A stretch of DNA of 64,000 nt. Source: Pseudoselenomonas ruminantium (lineage in GTDB: Bacteria > Bacillota > Negativicutes > Selenomonadales > Selenomonadaceae). Positions 27,277-35,526 of the stretch are shown here, piece after piece. The position numbers and the translations under genes were made by a program. Every line of letters starts with the position of its first letter. The stretch's first letter is position 1. Below the pieces are notes generated by a model. That model did no database searches. It saw nothing but the letters and a program-made list of their open reading frames with translations, and was not told where the DNA came from. The stretch spans positions 4,001 to 68,000 of the forward strand of contig DFHU01000007.1 in assembly GCA_002373045.1 (NCBI GenBank), read 5' to 3'.

Positions 27277-28059
27277 GTGATATTTGACCGTTGTTCGAGA
27301 GTGGTTATGGCTGGCCTGTTGGCTGGCAGCTTGGCTTTTGCTGTGCCTGATTACAGCGAAGCCCGTCATATGGCGATGAATCCGGAAATGGAAACCAAGG
27401 TGGATACCCATCATAAGCTAAATATGGGAGGAAACAGCACCCGTACCGTGGAACGCGGAACGCGCAGGCTGGAATCCCGCATTGATGCCATTTTGCATCC
27501 GCCTGTCGAGAAGGTGGAAAACACCATTAAGGTTCATCAGACGGTGTCGGCTTATGATGATTCCATCATGGGAACGCCGCTTGCCAGTCAGGAACAATGT
27601 GTGAAGTATCTGTTAAGCGTAAATCCCCGGCCGGATATCTCGGTATCGCCGCAGGAACTGGTGGCCTACTATTACGAAGAAGGCGCACGTGAGGGGATTC
27701 GTCCGGATGTGGCCTTTGCTCAGGCCTTAAAGGAAACGGGGTTCTTCCGCTATGGCGGAACGGTAACACCTGACCAGAACAACTACTGCGGTTTGGGAAC
27801 GACCAGCAGTGAGGTGAAGGGCGCTTATTTCAGCTCGGCTCAGCTGGGTGTGCGGGCACAGATTCAGCATTTACTGGCCTATGCTTCTACCCGCCAGCCG
27901 AGTGAACAGGTGGTAGATCCCCGCTATGGCCTGGTGCGTAACACGTATGGTTCACGGACCTTGAACAGCTGGACGGATCTCAATGGCCGTTGGGCAGTTC
28001 CGGGGTATACCTATGGGCAGAGCATTATGAGTATGTTCCGCGAAATGTTGTCACGTTAA
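27277..28059 (+). CDS. Secreted glucosaminidase-domain protein (cell-wall hydrolase)
   Basis: A 260-residue protein. An N-terminal signal peptide (hydrophobic about 8-25) ends near AVPDYSEA. The C-terminal domain (about 120-255) is of the mannosyl-glycoprotein endo-N-acetylglucosaminidase type: the catalytic-glutamate region reads AFAQALKETGFFRYGG and is followed by NNYCGLGTT. It should cleave peptidoglycan glycan strands in the periplasm. GTG 27277 is chosen for its spacing from AAGGAG at 27261; the GTG at 27268 is too close. Confidence 0.85.
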   Translation: MIFDRCSRVVMAGLLAGSLAFAVPDYSEARHMAMNPEMETKVDTHHKLNMGGNSTRTVERGTRRLESRIDAILHPPVEKVENTIKVHQTVSAYDDSIMGTPLASQEQCVKYLLSVNPRPDISVSPQELVAYYYEEGAREGIRPDVAFAQALKETGFFRYGGTVTPDQNNYCGLGTTSSEVKGAYFSSAQLGVRAQIQHLLAYASTRQPSEQVVDPRYGLVRNTYGSRTLNSWTDLNGRWAVPGYTYGQSIMSMFREMLSR

Positions 28060-28091
28060 TTAATTACAAGATGAGAGGATATTAATAACTT

Positions 28092-29714
28092 ATGATTACG
28101 ACCAACAATGTTAGTTTACAATTTGGCAAGCGTGTACTTTACAAGGATGTAAATCTGAAATTTACGCCGGGTAACTGCTATGGTATTATCGGCGCCAATG
28201 GTGCCGGTAAATCCACGTTTTTGAAATTGCTGTCCGGCGAGATTGAACCGACTGGCGGTAATATCGAAATTACGCCGGGTGAGCGTTTGGCTGTATTGCA
28301 GCAGGACCATTATGCTTATGATGATTATGAAGTTTTGCGTACGGTTATCATGGGGCATAAGCGTCTGGTCGAAATCATGGACGAAAAAGATGCCCTGTAT
28401 GCCAAGCCGGATTTCTCCGAAGAAGATGGCATGAAGGCATCCGAACTCGAAGCCGAATTTGCGGAACTCAACGGTTGGGATGCGGAGTCTGAAGCTGCCC
28501 GCCTCTTAAATGGTCTGGGCATTCCCGAAGAAGAACACACCATGAAGATGGCGGACCTCACGGCCAAGGAAAAGGTGCGTGTACTTCTGGCACAGGCACT
28601 CTTTGGCAATCCGGATATCCTTCTCCTGGACGAGCCGACCAACCATTTGGACGTAGAAAGCATCAACTGGCTCGAAGATTTCCTGGCTAGTTTTGAAAAT
28701 ACCGTTATCGTGGTATCCCATGACCGTCATTTCCTCAATCAGGTCTGCACTTATATCTGCGATGTAGACTTCGGCGCCATTCAGCTCTACGCTGGTAACT
28801 ATGACTTCTGGTATCAGTCCAGTCAGCTGGCTCTGCAGCTGCAGAAGGAGCAGAACAAGAAGGCTGAGGAAAAAATCAAGGAATTGCAGAACTTCATTGC
28901 GCGCTTTGCGGCTAATGCAGCTAAATCCAAGCAGGCTACCAGCCGTAAGAAGCTGCTCGATAAAATCAAGGTGGAGGACATCAAGCCGTCTTCCCGTCGT
29001 TATCCGTACATTGCCTTCACGCCAGACCGCGAAGCTGGTGACCAGCTCCTGCAGGTGGACGGCATTTCCAAGACCGTTGATGGCGAGCAGGTGCTCAAAA
29101 ATGTCAGCTTCACGCTGAAACGCGGCGACAAGGTGGCCTTTGTCGGCCCCAACAGCATCGGCAAGACCATGCTCTTTAAGATTCTCATGGGCGAGGAAGA
29201 ACCGGATGAAGGTACGTTCAAATGGGGCGTAACGACCACGCAGGCTTATCTGCCGGCAGATAACTCCGCTTACTTTGACGGTGTGTCCCTGTCGCTTGTA
29301 GATTGGTTGCGTCAGTATTCCAAAGACCCGGATGAAACCTTTGTGCGCGGCTTCTTAGGCCGTATGCTCTTCTCCGGTGAGGAAAGCCTCAAAAAAGCGT
29401 CTGTACTCTCCGGTGGTGAGCGCGTGCGCTGCATGCTGTCCAAGATGATGCTCTCCGGTGCAAATGTCCTGTTGATGGATGAGCCGACCAACCATCTGGA
29501 TTTGGAATCCATCACGGCACTCAATAACGGTCTTATCGCCTTTGGCGGCACGGCACTCTTTGTGTCCCATGACCATGAGTTCGTGCAGACCATTGCCAAC
29601 CGTATCATTGACATTACGCCGGATGGGGTAGTTGACCGCGTGACGACGTATGATGACTTCCTGGCCAATGAAACGGTGAAACAGCAGTTAGCAGAGAAAT
29701 ACGGCAAGAAATAA
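28092..29714 (+). CDS. ABC-F family ATPase (YbiT/YkpA-like)
   Basis: A 540-residue soluble protein with two ABC ATPase domains and no membrane segments. Domain 1 has Walker A GANGAGKST (near 36) and Walker B LLLDEPTNHLD (near 180), with a modified signature (LTAKEKVRV) as in the YbiT/YkpA group. The charged linker (about 245-310) would contact the ribosome. Domain 2 has GPNSIGKT, the standard signature LSGGERVR and LLMDEPTNHLD. ABC-F proteins act on stalled or initiating ribosomes; the specific role is not predictable here. Confidence 0.93.
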   Translation: MITTNNVSLQFGKRVLYKDVNLKFTPGNCYGIIGANGAGKSTFLKLLSGEIEPTGGNIEITPGERLAVLQQDHYAYDDYEVLRTVIMGHKRLVEIMDEKDALYAKPDFSEEDGMKASELEAEFAELNGWDAESEAARLLNGLGIPEEEHTMKMADLTAKEKVRVLLAQALFGNPDILLLDEPTNHLDVESINWLEDFLASFENTVIVVSHDRHFLNQVCTYICDVDFGAIQLYAGNYDFWYQSSQLALQLQKEQNKKAEEKIKELQNFIARFAANAAKSKQATSRKKLLDKIKVEDIKPSSRRYPYIAFTPDREAGDQLLQVDGISKTVDGEQVLKNVSFTLKRGDKVAFVGPNSIGKTMLFKILMGEEEPDEGTFKWGVTTTQAYLPADNSAYFDGVSLSLVDWLRQYSKDPDETFVRGFLGRMLFSGEESLKKASVLSGGERVRCMLSKMMLSGANVLLMDEPTNHLDLESITALNNGLIAFGGTALFVSHDHEFVQTIANRIIDITPDGVVDRVTTYDDFLANETVKQQLAEKYGKK

Positions 29715-29760
29715 GTAACATCAACATAGAAGCAGACTTATGACTAAAGGAGCCAGTACT

Positions 29761-31359
29761 ATGCTGGGACAATTCTTTAAGAAAAGTGAAGATGCTGGCA
29801 CCGCCAACCGCCTGAAGGAAATGGTGGCGGTGCTTAGAAAGCGGGATATCGTCAAGGGCGTAACTCCGGAAAAACTGCGGCAAATCCTTGAAGACTTAGG
29901 CCCTACTTTTGTAAAGTTAGGCCAGGTTATGAGTATGCGCCCCGATTTTCTGCCGCCGGAATACTGCGATGAATTGATGAAACTGCAGTCTGAGGCCAAA
30001 CCGATGCCCTTTACCACTGTGGTGGAGGTTATTGAGCGGGAATACAACCGCCGTTGGAATCAGGTGTTCTCTTATATTGATGAGGAAGCCATCGGCTCCG
30101 CCAGTATTGCGCAGGTTCATCGGGCAGTGCTCACCACCGGAGAAAAAGTAGTGGTGAAGGTACAGCGGCCTGGTATATATGAGATAATGAGCAAGGATAT
30201 CGTCCTGTTAAAGCGGGCGGCTACACTACTGAAAGTGGTGAGCCGTTCCCAGGATGTTATCGACTTCAATATGGTGCTCGATGAAATGTGGACCATTGCC
30301 AAGCAGGAAATGGACTTTCTCATGGAAGCTGACCATATTGAAGAATTTACGCATCTCAACCGGGATGTGGATTATGTAACCTGCCCGCGGGTTTTCCGCA
30401 ATCTCTCCATGCAGCATATTTTGGTGATGGAGTATGTGGATGGTATCTGTATTGACGATTTTGCCAAGCTCAAGGAGCGGGGCTATGATATCAATACGTT
30501 GGGCCGTCGCTTGGGTGAAAATTATGTGCGGCAGATTATCGAGGACGGATTCTTCCATGCAGACCCTCACCCCGGCAATATCTGGATTCGCAATGGTCGT
30601 ATTGTCTGGCTGGATTTAGGCATGATGGGCAGGCTGTCCGGGCGTGACCGGGCGGCTATCCGCAAGGCGATATACTCCTTGGCACATCATGATACCTTTG
30701 AAATGAAGGCAGCGGTGCTTTCCCTGGGGATTGTTAAGGGAAAAGTCAACCATACGGCGCTTTATCAGGATATTGATGCCATGCTGGCACAGTACAGCAG
30801 TCTGGACTTCAGCGAATTGCAGATGGGGGTACTGACGCGTCAGATTATGAATCTGATGCGTGTTCACCATATTGCCTGTCCGCAGGGACTTTCGATGTTT
30901 GCGCGTGGCGTGCTGACGGTAGAAGGCGTTATGCGGCTTTGCTGCCCGAAGGTCAGCTTTGTGGAAATCTTTGCCCGCAGCCTTGCTGTGGATTACAAGA
31001 AGAATTTTGATTGGAAGGACGAGCTCGAAAAGGCTAAGCAGGAGGGCTTGATGCTCCTGAAAAAATCAGCCCAGCTGCCGGAGCAGATTTCCGATATCCT
31101 CAAAATGACCATGAGCGGTCAGACCAAGGTGAATCTCGATGTCACGGGGTCAGAAGAACCTCTGCGGCATCTTGACCGCATGATTAACAAGGTGATATTA
31201 GCAGTGCTGGTTGCGGCGCTTCTGCTTGGTTCAAGTACCATCTGTACAACGCAGATGACGCCTAAAATAATGGAAATACCTTTGTTGGGCGTTTTGGGAT
31301 ATTTAATCGCATTTATACTTAGCCTGAGGATTATTTGGGAAATTCATAAGGAGCCTTAA
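29761..31359 (+). CDS. UbiB/ABC1-family atypical kinase
   Basis: A 532-residue protein with the ABC1/UbiB kinase-like core (about 90-340). It shows the KxGQ motif (FVKLGQVMSMRPD), the Ala-rich GSASIAQVHRA loop, the nucleotide-binding VVKVQRPG lysine, and the catalytic DGFFHADPHPGN loop with LDLGMMGR. Two membrane helices close the C-terminus (about 480-525). Family members support isoprenoid-quinone metabolism; in this anaerobe a menaquinone-type lipid would be the likely context. ATG 29761 is preferred over 29740 because AAAGGAG lies 8 bp before it. Confidence 0.9.
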   Translation: MLGQFFKKSEDAGTANRLKEMVAVLRKRDIVKGVTPEKLRQILEDLGPTFVKLGQVMSMRPDFLPPEYCDELMKLQSEAKPMPFTTVVEVIEREYNRRWNQVFSYIDEEAIGSASIAQVHRAVLTTGEKVVVKVQRPGIYEIMSKDIVLLKRAATLLKVVSRSQDVIDFNMVLDEMWTIAKQEMDFLMEADHIEEFTHLNRDVDYVTCPRVFRNLSMQHILVMEYVDGICIDDFAKLKERGYDINTLGRRLGENYVRQIIEDGFFHADPHPGNIWIRNGRIVWLDLGMMGRLSGRDRAAIRKAIYSLAHHDTFEMKAAVLSLGIVKGKVNHTALYQDIDAMLAQYSSLDFSELQMGVLTRQIMNLMRVHHIACPQGLSMFARGVLTVEGVMRLCCPKVSFVEIFARSLAVDYKKNFDWKDELEKAKQEGLMLLKKSAQLPEQISDILKMTMSGQTKVNLDVTGSEEPLRHLDRMINKVILAVLVAALLLGSSTICTTQMTPKIMEIPLLGVLGYLIAFILSLRIIWEIHKEP

Positions 31360-31388
31360 ATTCACAGGCAGATGAGGAGGAATGATTT

Positions 31389-31751
31389 ATGAGAGGAATT
31401 CGCGGCGCAATTGTAGTCGGGGAGAACAAGAAGGAGGAAATCTGGCAGGCAGCCAAAATGCTGCTGTCGCAGATTCTGCGGCGCAACAAGGTGAAGCCGG
31501 AGGATATCGGTGCTTGTATCTTCAGTTGTACCAGTGATCTGACCGCAGGTTTTCCGGCAACGGGGGCCCGTCAGATGGAAGGCTTTGATAAGGTTCCCCT
31601 TTTTGATACGCGGGTGCCTGAGGTGGATGAATCCATGGAGCGTTGCATTCGCGTGCTGCTGCTTGTCGATACAGAAATCAAACAGGCAGATATTCAGCAT
31701 GTTTACATGGGTAAAGCACAGGAGCTGCGTCCTGATTTGCGAAACTTCTAA
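31389..31751 (+). CDS. aroH: Chorismate mutase, AroH type
   Basis: A 120-residue cytosolic enzyme converting chorismate to prephenate for Phe and Tyr synthesis. It has the AroH fold signature: RGIRGAIVV at the N-terminus, FSCTSDLTAGFPATGAR near 45 and HVYMGKAQELRPDL at the C-terminus. It matches Bacillus-type AroH in length and is distinct from the all-helical AroQ type. It follows the UbiB-like gene by about 30 bp; a terminator lies about 60 bp downstream. Confidence 0.93.
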   Translation: MRGIRGAIVVGENKKEEIWQAAKMLLSQILRRNKVKPEDIGACIFSCTSDLTAGFPATGARQMEGFDKVPLFDTRVPEVDESMERCIRVLLLVDTEIKQADIQHVYMGKAQELRPDLRNF

Positions 31752-31812
31752 GTTTCATTGTTTGAAAACGTAATTATCAATAATCGTTTCTTAAAAAAAC
31801 ATAAAAGAAATT

Positions 31813-31856
31813 AATGGAAAATGGACAAAGGGTCTGTACATTTTCCATTTTTTTTT
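31813..31856 (+). terminator. Intrinsic terminator after aroH
   Basis: AATGGAAAATG (31813-31823) pairs perfectly with CATTTTCCATT (31839-31849) and is followed by a run of T residues. Confidence 0.92.
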
Positions 31857-31906
31857 GTAGAATGATGTTTGTAAACGAAACTATTTTAGGTAAGGAGAGA
31901 TACGCA

Positions 31907-33910
31907 TTGAGTAACATGGATACCACTTGTGTAAACGCTATCCGCGTTCTGGCAGCTGATGCTGTACAGAAGGCAAATTCCGGTCATCCCGGCCTGCCCC
32001 TTGGCAGCGCTGCTATGGCTTATGAACTGTGGGCTAACCACATGAACCACAACCCGAAGAATCCGCAGTGGGCTAACCGCGACCGTTTCATCCTGTCCGG
32101 TGGTCATGGTTCTACGCTGCTTTATTCTCTGCTCCATTTCTTCGGTTATGGCCTTACCATGGATGATATGAAGAACTTCCGTCAGGACGGTTCGCTGACT
32201 CCGGGGCATCCGGAATATGGTCACACGGTAGGTGTTGAAGCCACGACCGGCCCGCTGGGTGCAGGTATGGGTATGGCTGTAGGTATGGCGATGGCAGAAG
32301 CTCATCTGGCTGCAGAATTCAACAAGCCGGGCTATGATGTGGTTGACCATTATACCTTTGCTCTGGGCGGCGATGGTTGCATGATGGAAGGCATTTCTTC
32401 GGAAGCCTTCTCGCTGGCTGGTACGCTCGGCCTCTCCAAACTGATTGTGCTTTATGATTCCAATAAGATTTCCATCGAAGGCAGCACGGATATTGCCTTC
32501 ACGGAAAATGTGGAAAAACGTATGCAGGCTTTCGGTTTCCAGACGCTGACTGTAGAAGATGGCAATGATCTGGAAGCTATTGGCAAAGCTATTGAAGCGG
32601 CCAAGGCTGACAAAGAACATCCGTCCTTCATCACGGTTAAGACGCAGATTGGTTACGGCTGCCCGGCAAAACAGGGTAAAGCCAGCGCACATGGCGAACC
32701 GCTCGGCGTTGATAATGTCAAGGCTCTCAAGGAAAATCTGGGCTGGCCGGAACCGGAAAAGACCTTCAACATTCCGCAGGATGTTTATGCCCATTATGAA
32801 GAAAAAGCCAAGAAGGGTGCTGAGGCAGAAGAAGCTTGGAATAAGCTCTTTGCTGACTACTGCGCTAAATTCCCGGAACTCAAGGCTAAATGGGATAAGT
32901 TCCATGCTCCTGTTGATGCGAAAGCTCTCCTTGAGAACGAAGATTTCTGGGCTTATGAAGACAAGGCACAGGCTACCCGTGCTCTGTCTGGTACGATGAT
33001 TAATCGCCTGAAAGATCTCCTGCCGAACCTGTTTGGCGGCAGTGCTGACCTTGCTCCTTCCAACAAGACAGACATGAAGGGTGCAGGCGATTTCTCCAAG
33101 GATAACTATGCCGGCCGCAACCTGCACTTCGGTGTGCGTGAACTGGCTATGGCAGCTATGGCTAATGGTATCACCCTCCATGGCGGTCTGAAGAATTATG
33201 TAGCAACCTTCTTCGTGTTCAGCGACTACACGAAACCGATGGTTCGTTTGGCTGCGCTGATGGGCCTGCCTGTGACCTATGTATTCACGCATGACAGCAT
33301 TGGTGTCGGCGAAGACGGCCCAACGCATGAACCGATTGAACAGCTGGCTATGCTCCGTTCTCAGCCGAATGTCAACGTATTCCGTCCGGCAGATGCAACG
33401 GAAACGGCTGCAGGCTGGTATCTGGCTGTGACCAGCGAAAAGACGCCGACGGCTTTGGTACTGACTCGTCAGAACCTGCCGCAGCTGGCTGGTTCCTCCA
33501 AGGATGCTCTCAAGGGTGCTTATGTTGTGTCCGAAGCAAAAGATGCTGCCAATATGGATGGTATCATCATCGCTACGGGTTCGGAAGTTTCCCTGGCTGT
33601 GGATACGCAGGCTAAACTGGCTGGTGAAGGCGTGGATGTCCGCGTTGTTTCCATGCCTTGCATGGATCTCTTCGAACAGCAGAGTGCTGAATACAAAGAA
33701 AGTGTTCTGCCGAAGAAGGTTCGCGCCCGCGTAGCTGTGGAAGCACTCAGCGATTTCGGCTGGGGTAAATATGTAGGCCTTGATGGCGCTACGGTTTCCA
33801 TGGAAGGCTTCGGTGCATCGGCACCGGCAGCTGTGCTCTTCGAGAAGTTCGGCTTCACCGTTGACCATGTGGCTGAGGTTGTGCGCAAGGTTGTTAGCGA
33901 AAACAAATAA
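31907..33910 (+). CDS. tkt: Transketolase
   Basis: A 667-residue cytosolic thiamine-diphosphate enzyme of the pentose phosphate pathway. The N-terminal part holds GHPGLPLGSAAMAYELW and the ThDP motif GGDGCMMEGISSEA near 155. The pyrimidine-binding domain (about 350-520) has FGVRELAMAAMANG and the THDSIGVGEDGPTHEP loop. The C-terminal domain is complete. TTG 31907 is chosen because AAGGAGAG is correctly spaced before it; upstream in-frame codons overlap the preceding terminator. Confidence 0.95.
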   Translation: MSNMDTTCVNAIRVLAADAVQKANSGHPGLPLGSAAMAYELWANHMNHNPKNPQWANRDRFILSGGHGSTLLYSLLHFFGYGLTMDDMKNFRQDGSLTPGHPEYGHTVGVEATTGPLGAGMGMAVGMAMAEAHLAAEFNKPGYDVVDHYTFALGGDGCMMEGISSEAFSLAGTLGLSKLIVLYDSNKISIEGSTDIAFTENVEKRMQAFGFQTLTVEDGNDLEAIGKAIEAAKADKEHPSFITVKTQIGYGCPAKQGKASAHGEPLGVDNVKALKENLGWPEPEKTFNIPQDVYAHYEEKAKKGAEAEEAWNKLFADYCAKFPELKAKWDKFHAPVDAKALLENEDFWAYEDKAQATRALSGTMINRLKDLLPNLFGGSADLAPSNKTDMKGAGDFSKDNYAGRNLHFGVRELAMAAMANGITLHGGLKNYVATFFVFSDYTKPMVRLAALMGLPVTYVFTHDSIGVGEDGPTHEPIEQLAMLRSQPNVNVFRPADATETAAGWYLAVTSEKTPTALVLTRQNLPQLAGSSKDALKGAYVVSEAKDAANMDGIIIATGSEVSLAVDTQAKLAGEGVDVRVVSMPCMDLFEQQSAEYKESVLPKKVRARVAVEALSDFGWGKYVGLDGATVSMEGFGASAPAAVLFEKFGFTVDHVAEVVRKVVSENK

Positions 33911-33940
33911 TCGTTAGGTTTACATCTACATAATAAAGAC

Positions 33941-34019
33941 GCTTGGGGGCTGGTAATGCCTTTCCTTCGCTGAGACAGGTTTGTCAAACGCTACGGAAAG
34001 TCATCACCAGCCCCCAAGC
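33941..34019. repeat. Dispersed hairpin element, copy C (inverted)
   Basis: Outer arms 33941-33958 and 34002-34019 pair over 18 bp with one mismatch. Read on the minus strand, the inside shows the same plan as copies A and B: a CTTTC/GAAAG inner stem around AGCGTTTGACAAACCTGTCT. The arm sequence (GCTTGGGGGCTGGT) is unrelated to the arms of A and B. Confidence 0.75.
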
Positions 34020-34180
34020 TCATTGCGTACATGATTGCTTTGTTAAGAAGAACTTGCCAGATGTTATGAAATGTCATCATTAGCCCCAGTTTTATTGCGC
34101 ATATTACAAATTTGCGGAGAGGGGATTGGTGGTGTAAGGTGCGCAGATTAGATTATATTGCGGGGGTGTGCTAAACCTAA
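34020..34180. other. Intergenic stretch with a degenerate partial hairpin element
   Basis: The segment around 34073-34105 repeats in degraded form the right flank of copy C (GTCATCA..AGCCCC....ATTGCG), suggesting a decayed duplicate. With the elements on either side it makes 33911-34372 a gene-free region of about 460 bp. No convincing ORF. Confidence 0.4.
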
Positions 34181-34261
34181 GAAGGGCAGGAGGGGGATGG
34201 CTTTCGGCAGCGTTTGACAAGCTTGTCTAAGCAGCCGAAAGTTATCCCCCTCCTGCCCTTC
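34181..34261. repeat. Dispersed hairpin element, copy B
   Basis: Outer arms 34181-34198 and 34244-34261 pair perfectly over 18 bp. The inner part matches copy A almost base for base, with the core GACAAGCTTGTC fully palindromic. Only 160 bp separate it from copy C, which is in the opposite orientation. Confidence 0.8.
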
Positions 34262-34372
34262 GCCTTGTGCCTCGAACTTATTAAATTCTTATGGTAAAAC
34301 TCATGGAAATGCGTTATAATCAGGAGAGATTAATAAACGTAAACGAAATCTGGCTGGAGAGGATGAGGGCTT

Positions 34373-35446
34373 GTGCTAAAGGTGTATGCAGTAGAGAGCC
34401 TGCGGGCAGGGATGAAGGTTGGCCGTGATATCGTAGATGAGCAGGGCAACGCACTGATCAGTACGGGAACGATTCTGACAAAGGAAATGATTTATGGGCT
34501 GTTGGATAGGCCGATTTTTTCGGTTTATATTGAGGAGCAGGAACCTCCGGCCATGCCCAGCAAGGAAAATTTACTAGATGATGATTATATCGTGTGCTAT
34601 AACACGGTTTATCAGCAATTGGAAGTTATGTTTGAAGGTCTGGTACAACGCGGGGAGTTTAATGCTGCTGACCTGCAGAATATTATGGATGAACGGAATT
34701 TCACCGAACTTTGTGATGGTGCGAAGGCGGTATCGCAGATTCATAATATGAAGCATGAAGGTTCTTATCTGATTCATCATTGTCTGCATGTGGGTATCTT
34801 AGCCGGGCTGATGGGGCGTTGGTTGGGGATGTCTGTGCTAGACCAGTATAATCTGGTCATTGCGGGGCTGTTCTTAGATATCGGCAAGATGATGATTCCG
34901 CCTGCTGTGCTGGAAAAGCAGGGCAAGCTGACGCCGGAGGAATTTGAACAGGTTAAGATGCATGCCCAGTATGGCCATGATACGCTGGCAAAGACCACGT
35001 TGAATGCCAATCAGGACATTATGATGGGCGTCATGCAGCATCATGAGCGCTGTGATGGCTCCGGTTATCCCTTGCAGCTGAAAAAGGATAGCATTTCCCG
35101 CTTTGGCAAGATTTTGGCCATCCTCGATATTTATGATGCCATGGCCAGTGACCGGGTATTTGCCAAACGCCGTTCGCCCTTTGATGTGTTTGCCATTCTT
35201 TATGATGATATACTGGATGGCAAGCTGGATACGGAATACGGGGTACTCTTTATCAAGCGTTTATCCCATGCGTTGAATGGCAACTGGGTGCGTCTGACCA
35301 ATGGTGAGAAGGGGCGCATTGTTTACTTGGATGAAAGCCGGATTCGCTCGCTGCCTGTGGTGCAGACGGACAAAGGTGAATTCTATGATTTGAACAAGAA
35401 TCGCGAGGTCAAGGTGGAGTGTATTTTGACCGCCAGCGAAGTGTGA
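34373..35446 (+). CDS. HD-GYP domain protein with altered HD motif
   Basis: A 357-residue protein. An N-terminal domain (about 1-100) of the kind that precedes many HD-GYP outputs is followed by an HD-GYP domain (about 120-310). The GYP signature HHERCDGSGYP and the downstream ILDIYDAM segment are intact. The HD doublet, normally LLHDIGK, reads LFLDIGK here (L168-D169), so the metal-ligand histidine is lost. HD-GYP enzymes hydrolyse cyclic di-GMP; this one may be inactive, altered or a receptor. The GTG start is weakly supported by GGAGAGG upstream. A TATAAT box lies at 34315-34320. Confidence 0.87.
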   Translation: MLKVYAVESLRAGMKVGRDIVDEQGNALISTGTILTKEMIYGLLDRPIFSVYIEEQEPPAMPSKENLLDDDYIVCYNTVYQQLEVMFEGLVQRGEFNAADLQNIMDERNFTELCDGAKAVSQIHNMKHEGSYLIHHCLHVGILAGLMGRWLGMSVLDQYNLVIAGLFLDIGKMMIPPAVLEKQGKLTPEEFEQVKMHAQYGHDTLAKTTLNANQDIMMGVMQHHERCDGSGYPLQLKKDSISRFGKILAILDIYDAMASDRVFAKRRSPFDVFAILYDDILDGKLDTEYGVLFIKRLSHALNGNWVRLTNGEKGRIVYLDESRIRSLPVVQTDKGEFYDLNKNREVKVECILTASEV

Positions 35447-35467
35447 TCGATAGCAGGATATAGCTTC

Positions 35468-35510
35468 AGGCTCAATGGAGATTTGGCGATAATTTCCATT
35501 GAGCCTTTTT
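35468..35510 (+). terminator. Intrinsic terminator after the HD-GYP gene
   Basis: AGGCTCAATGGA (35468-35479) pairs with TCCATTGAGCCT (35495-35506), followed by TTTT. Confidence 0.9.
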
Positions 35511-35526
35511 AAGGGGAGGAGAACTT

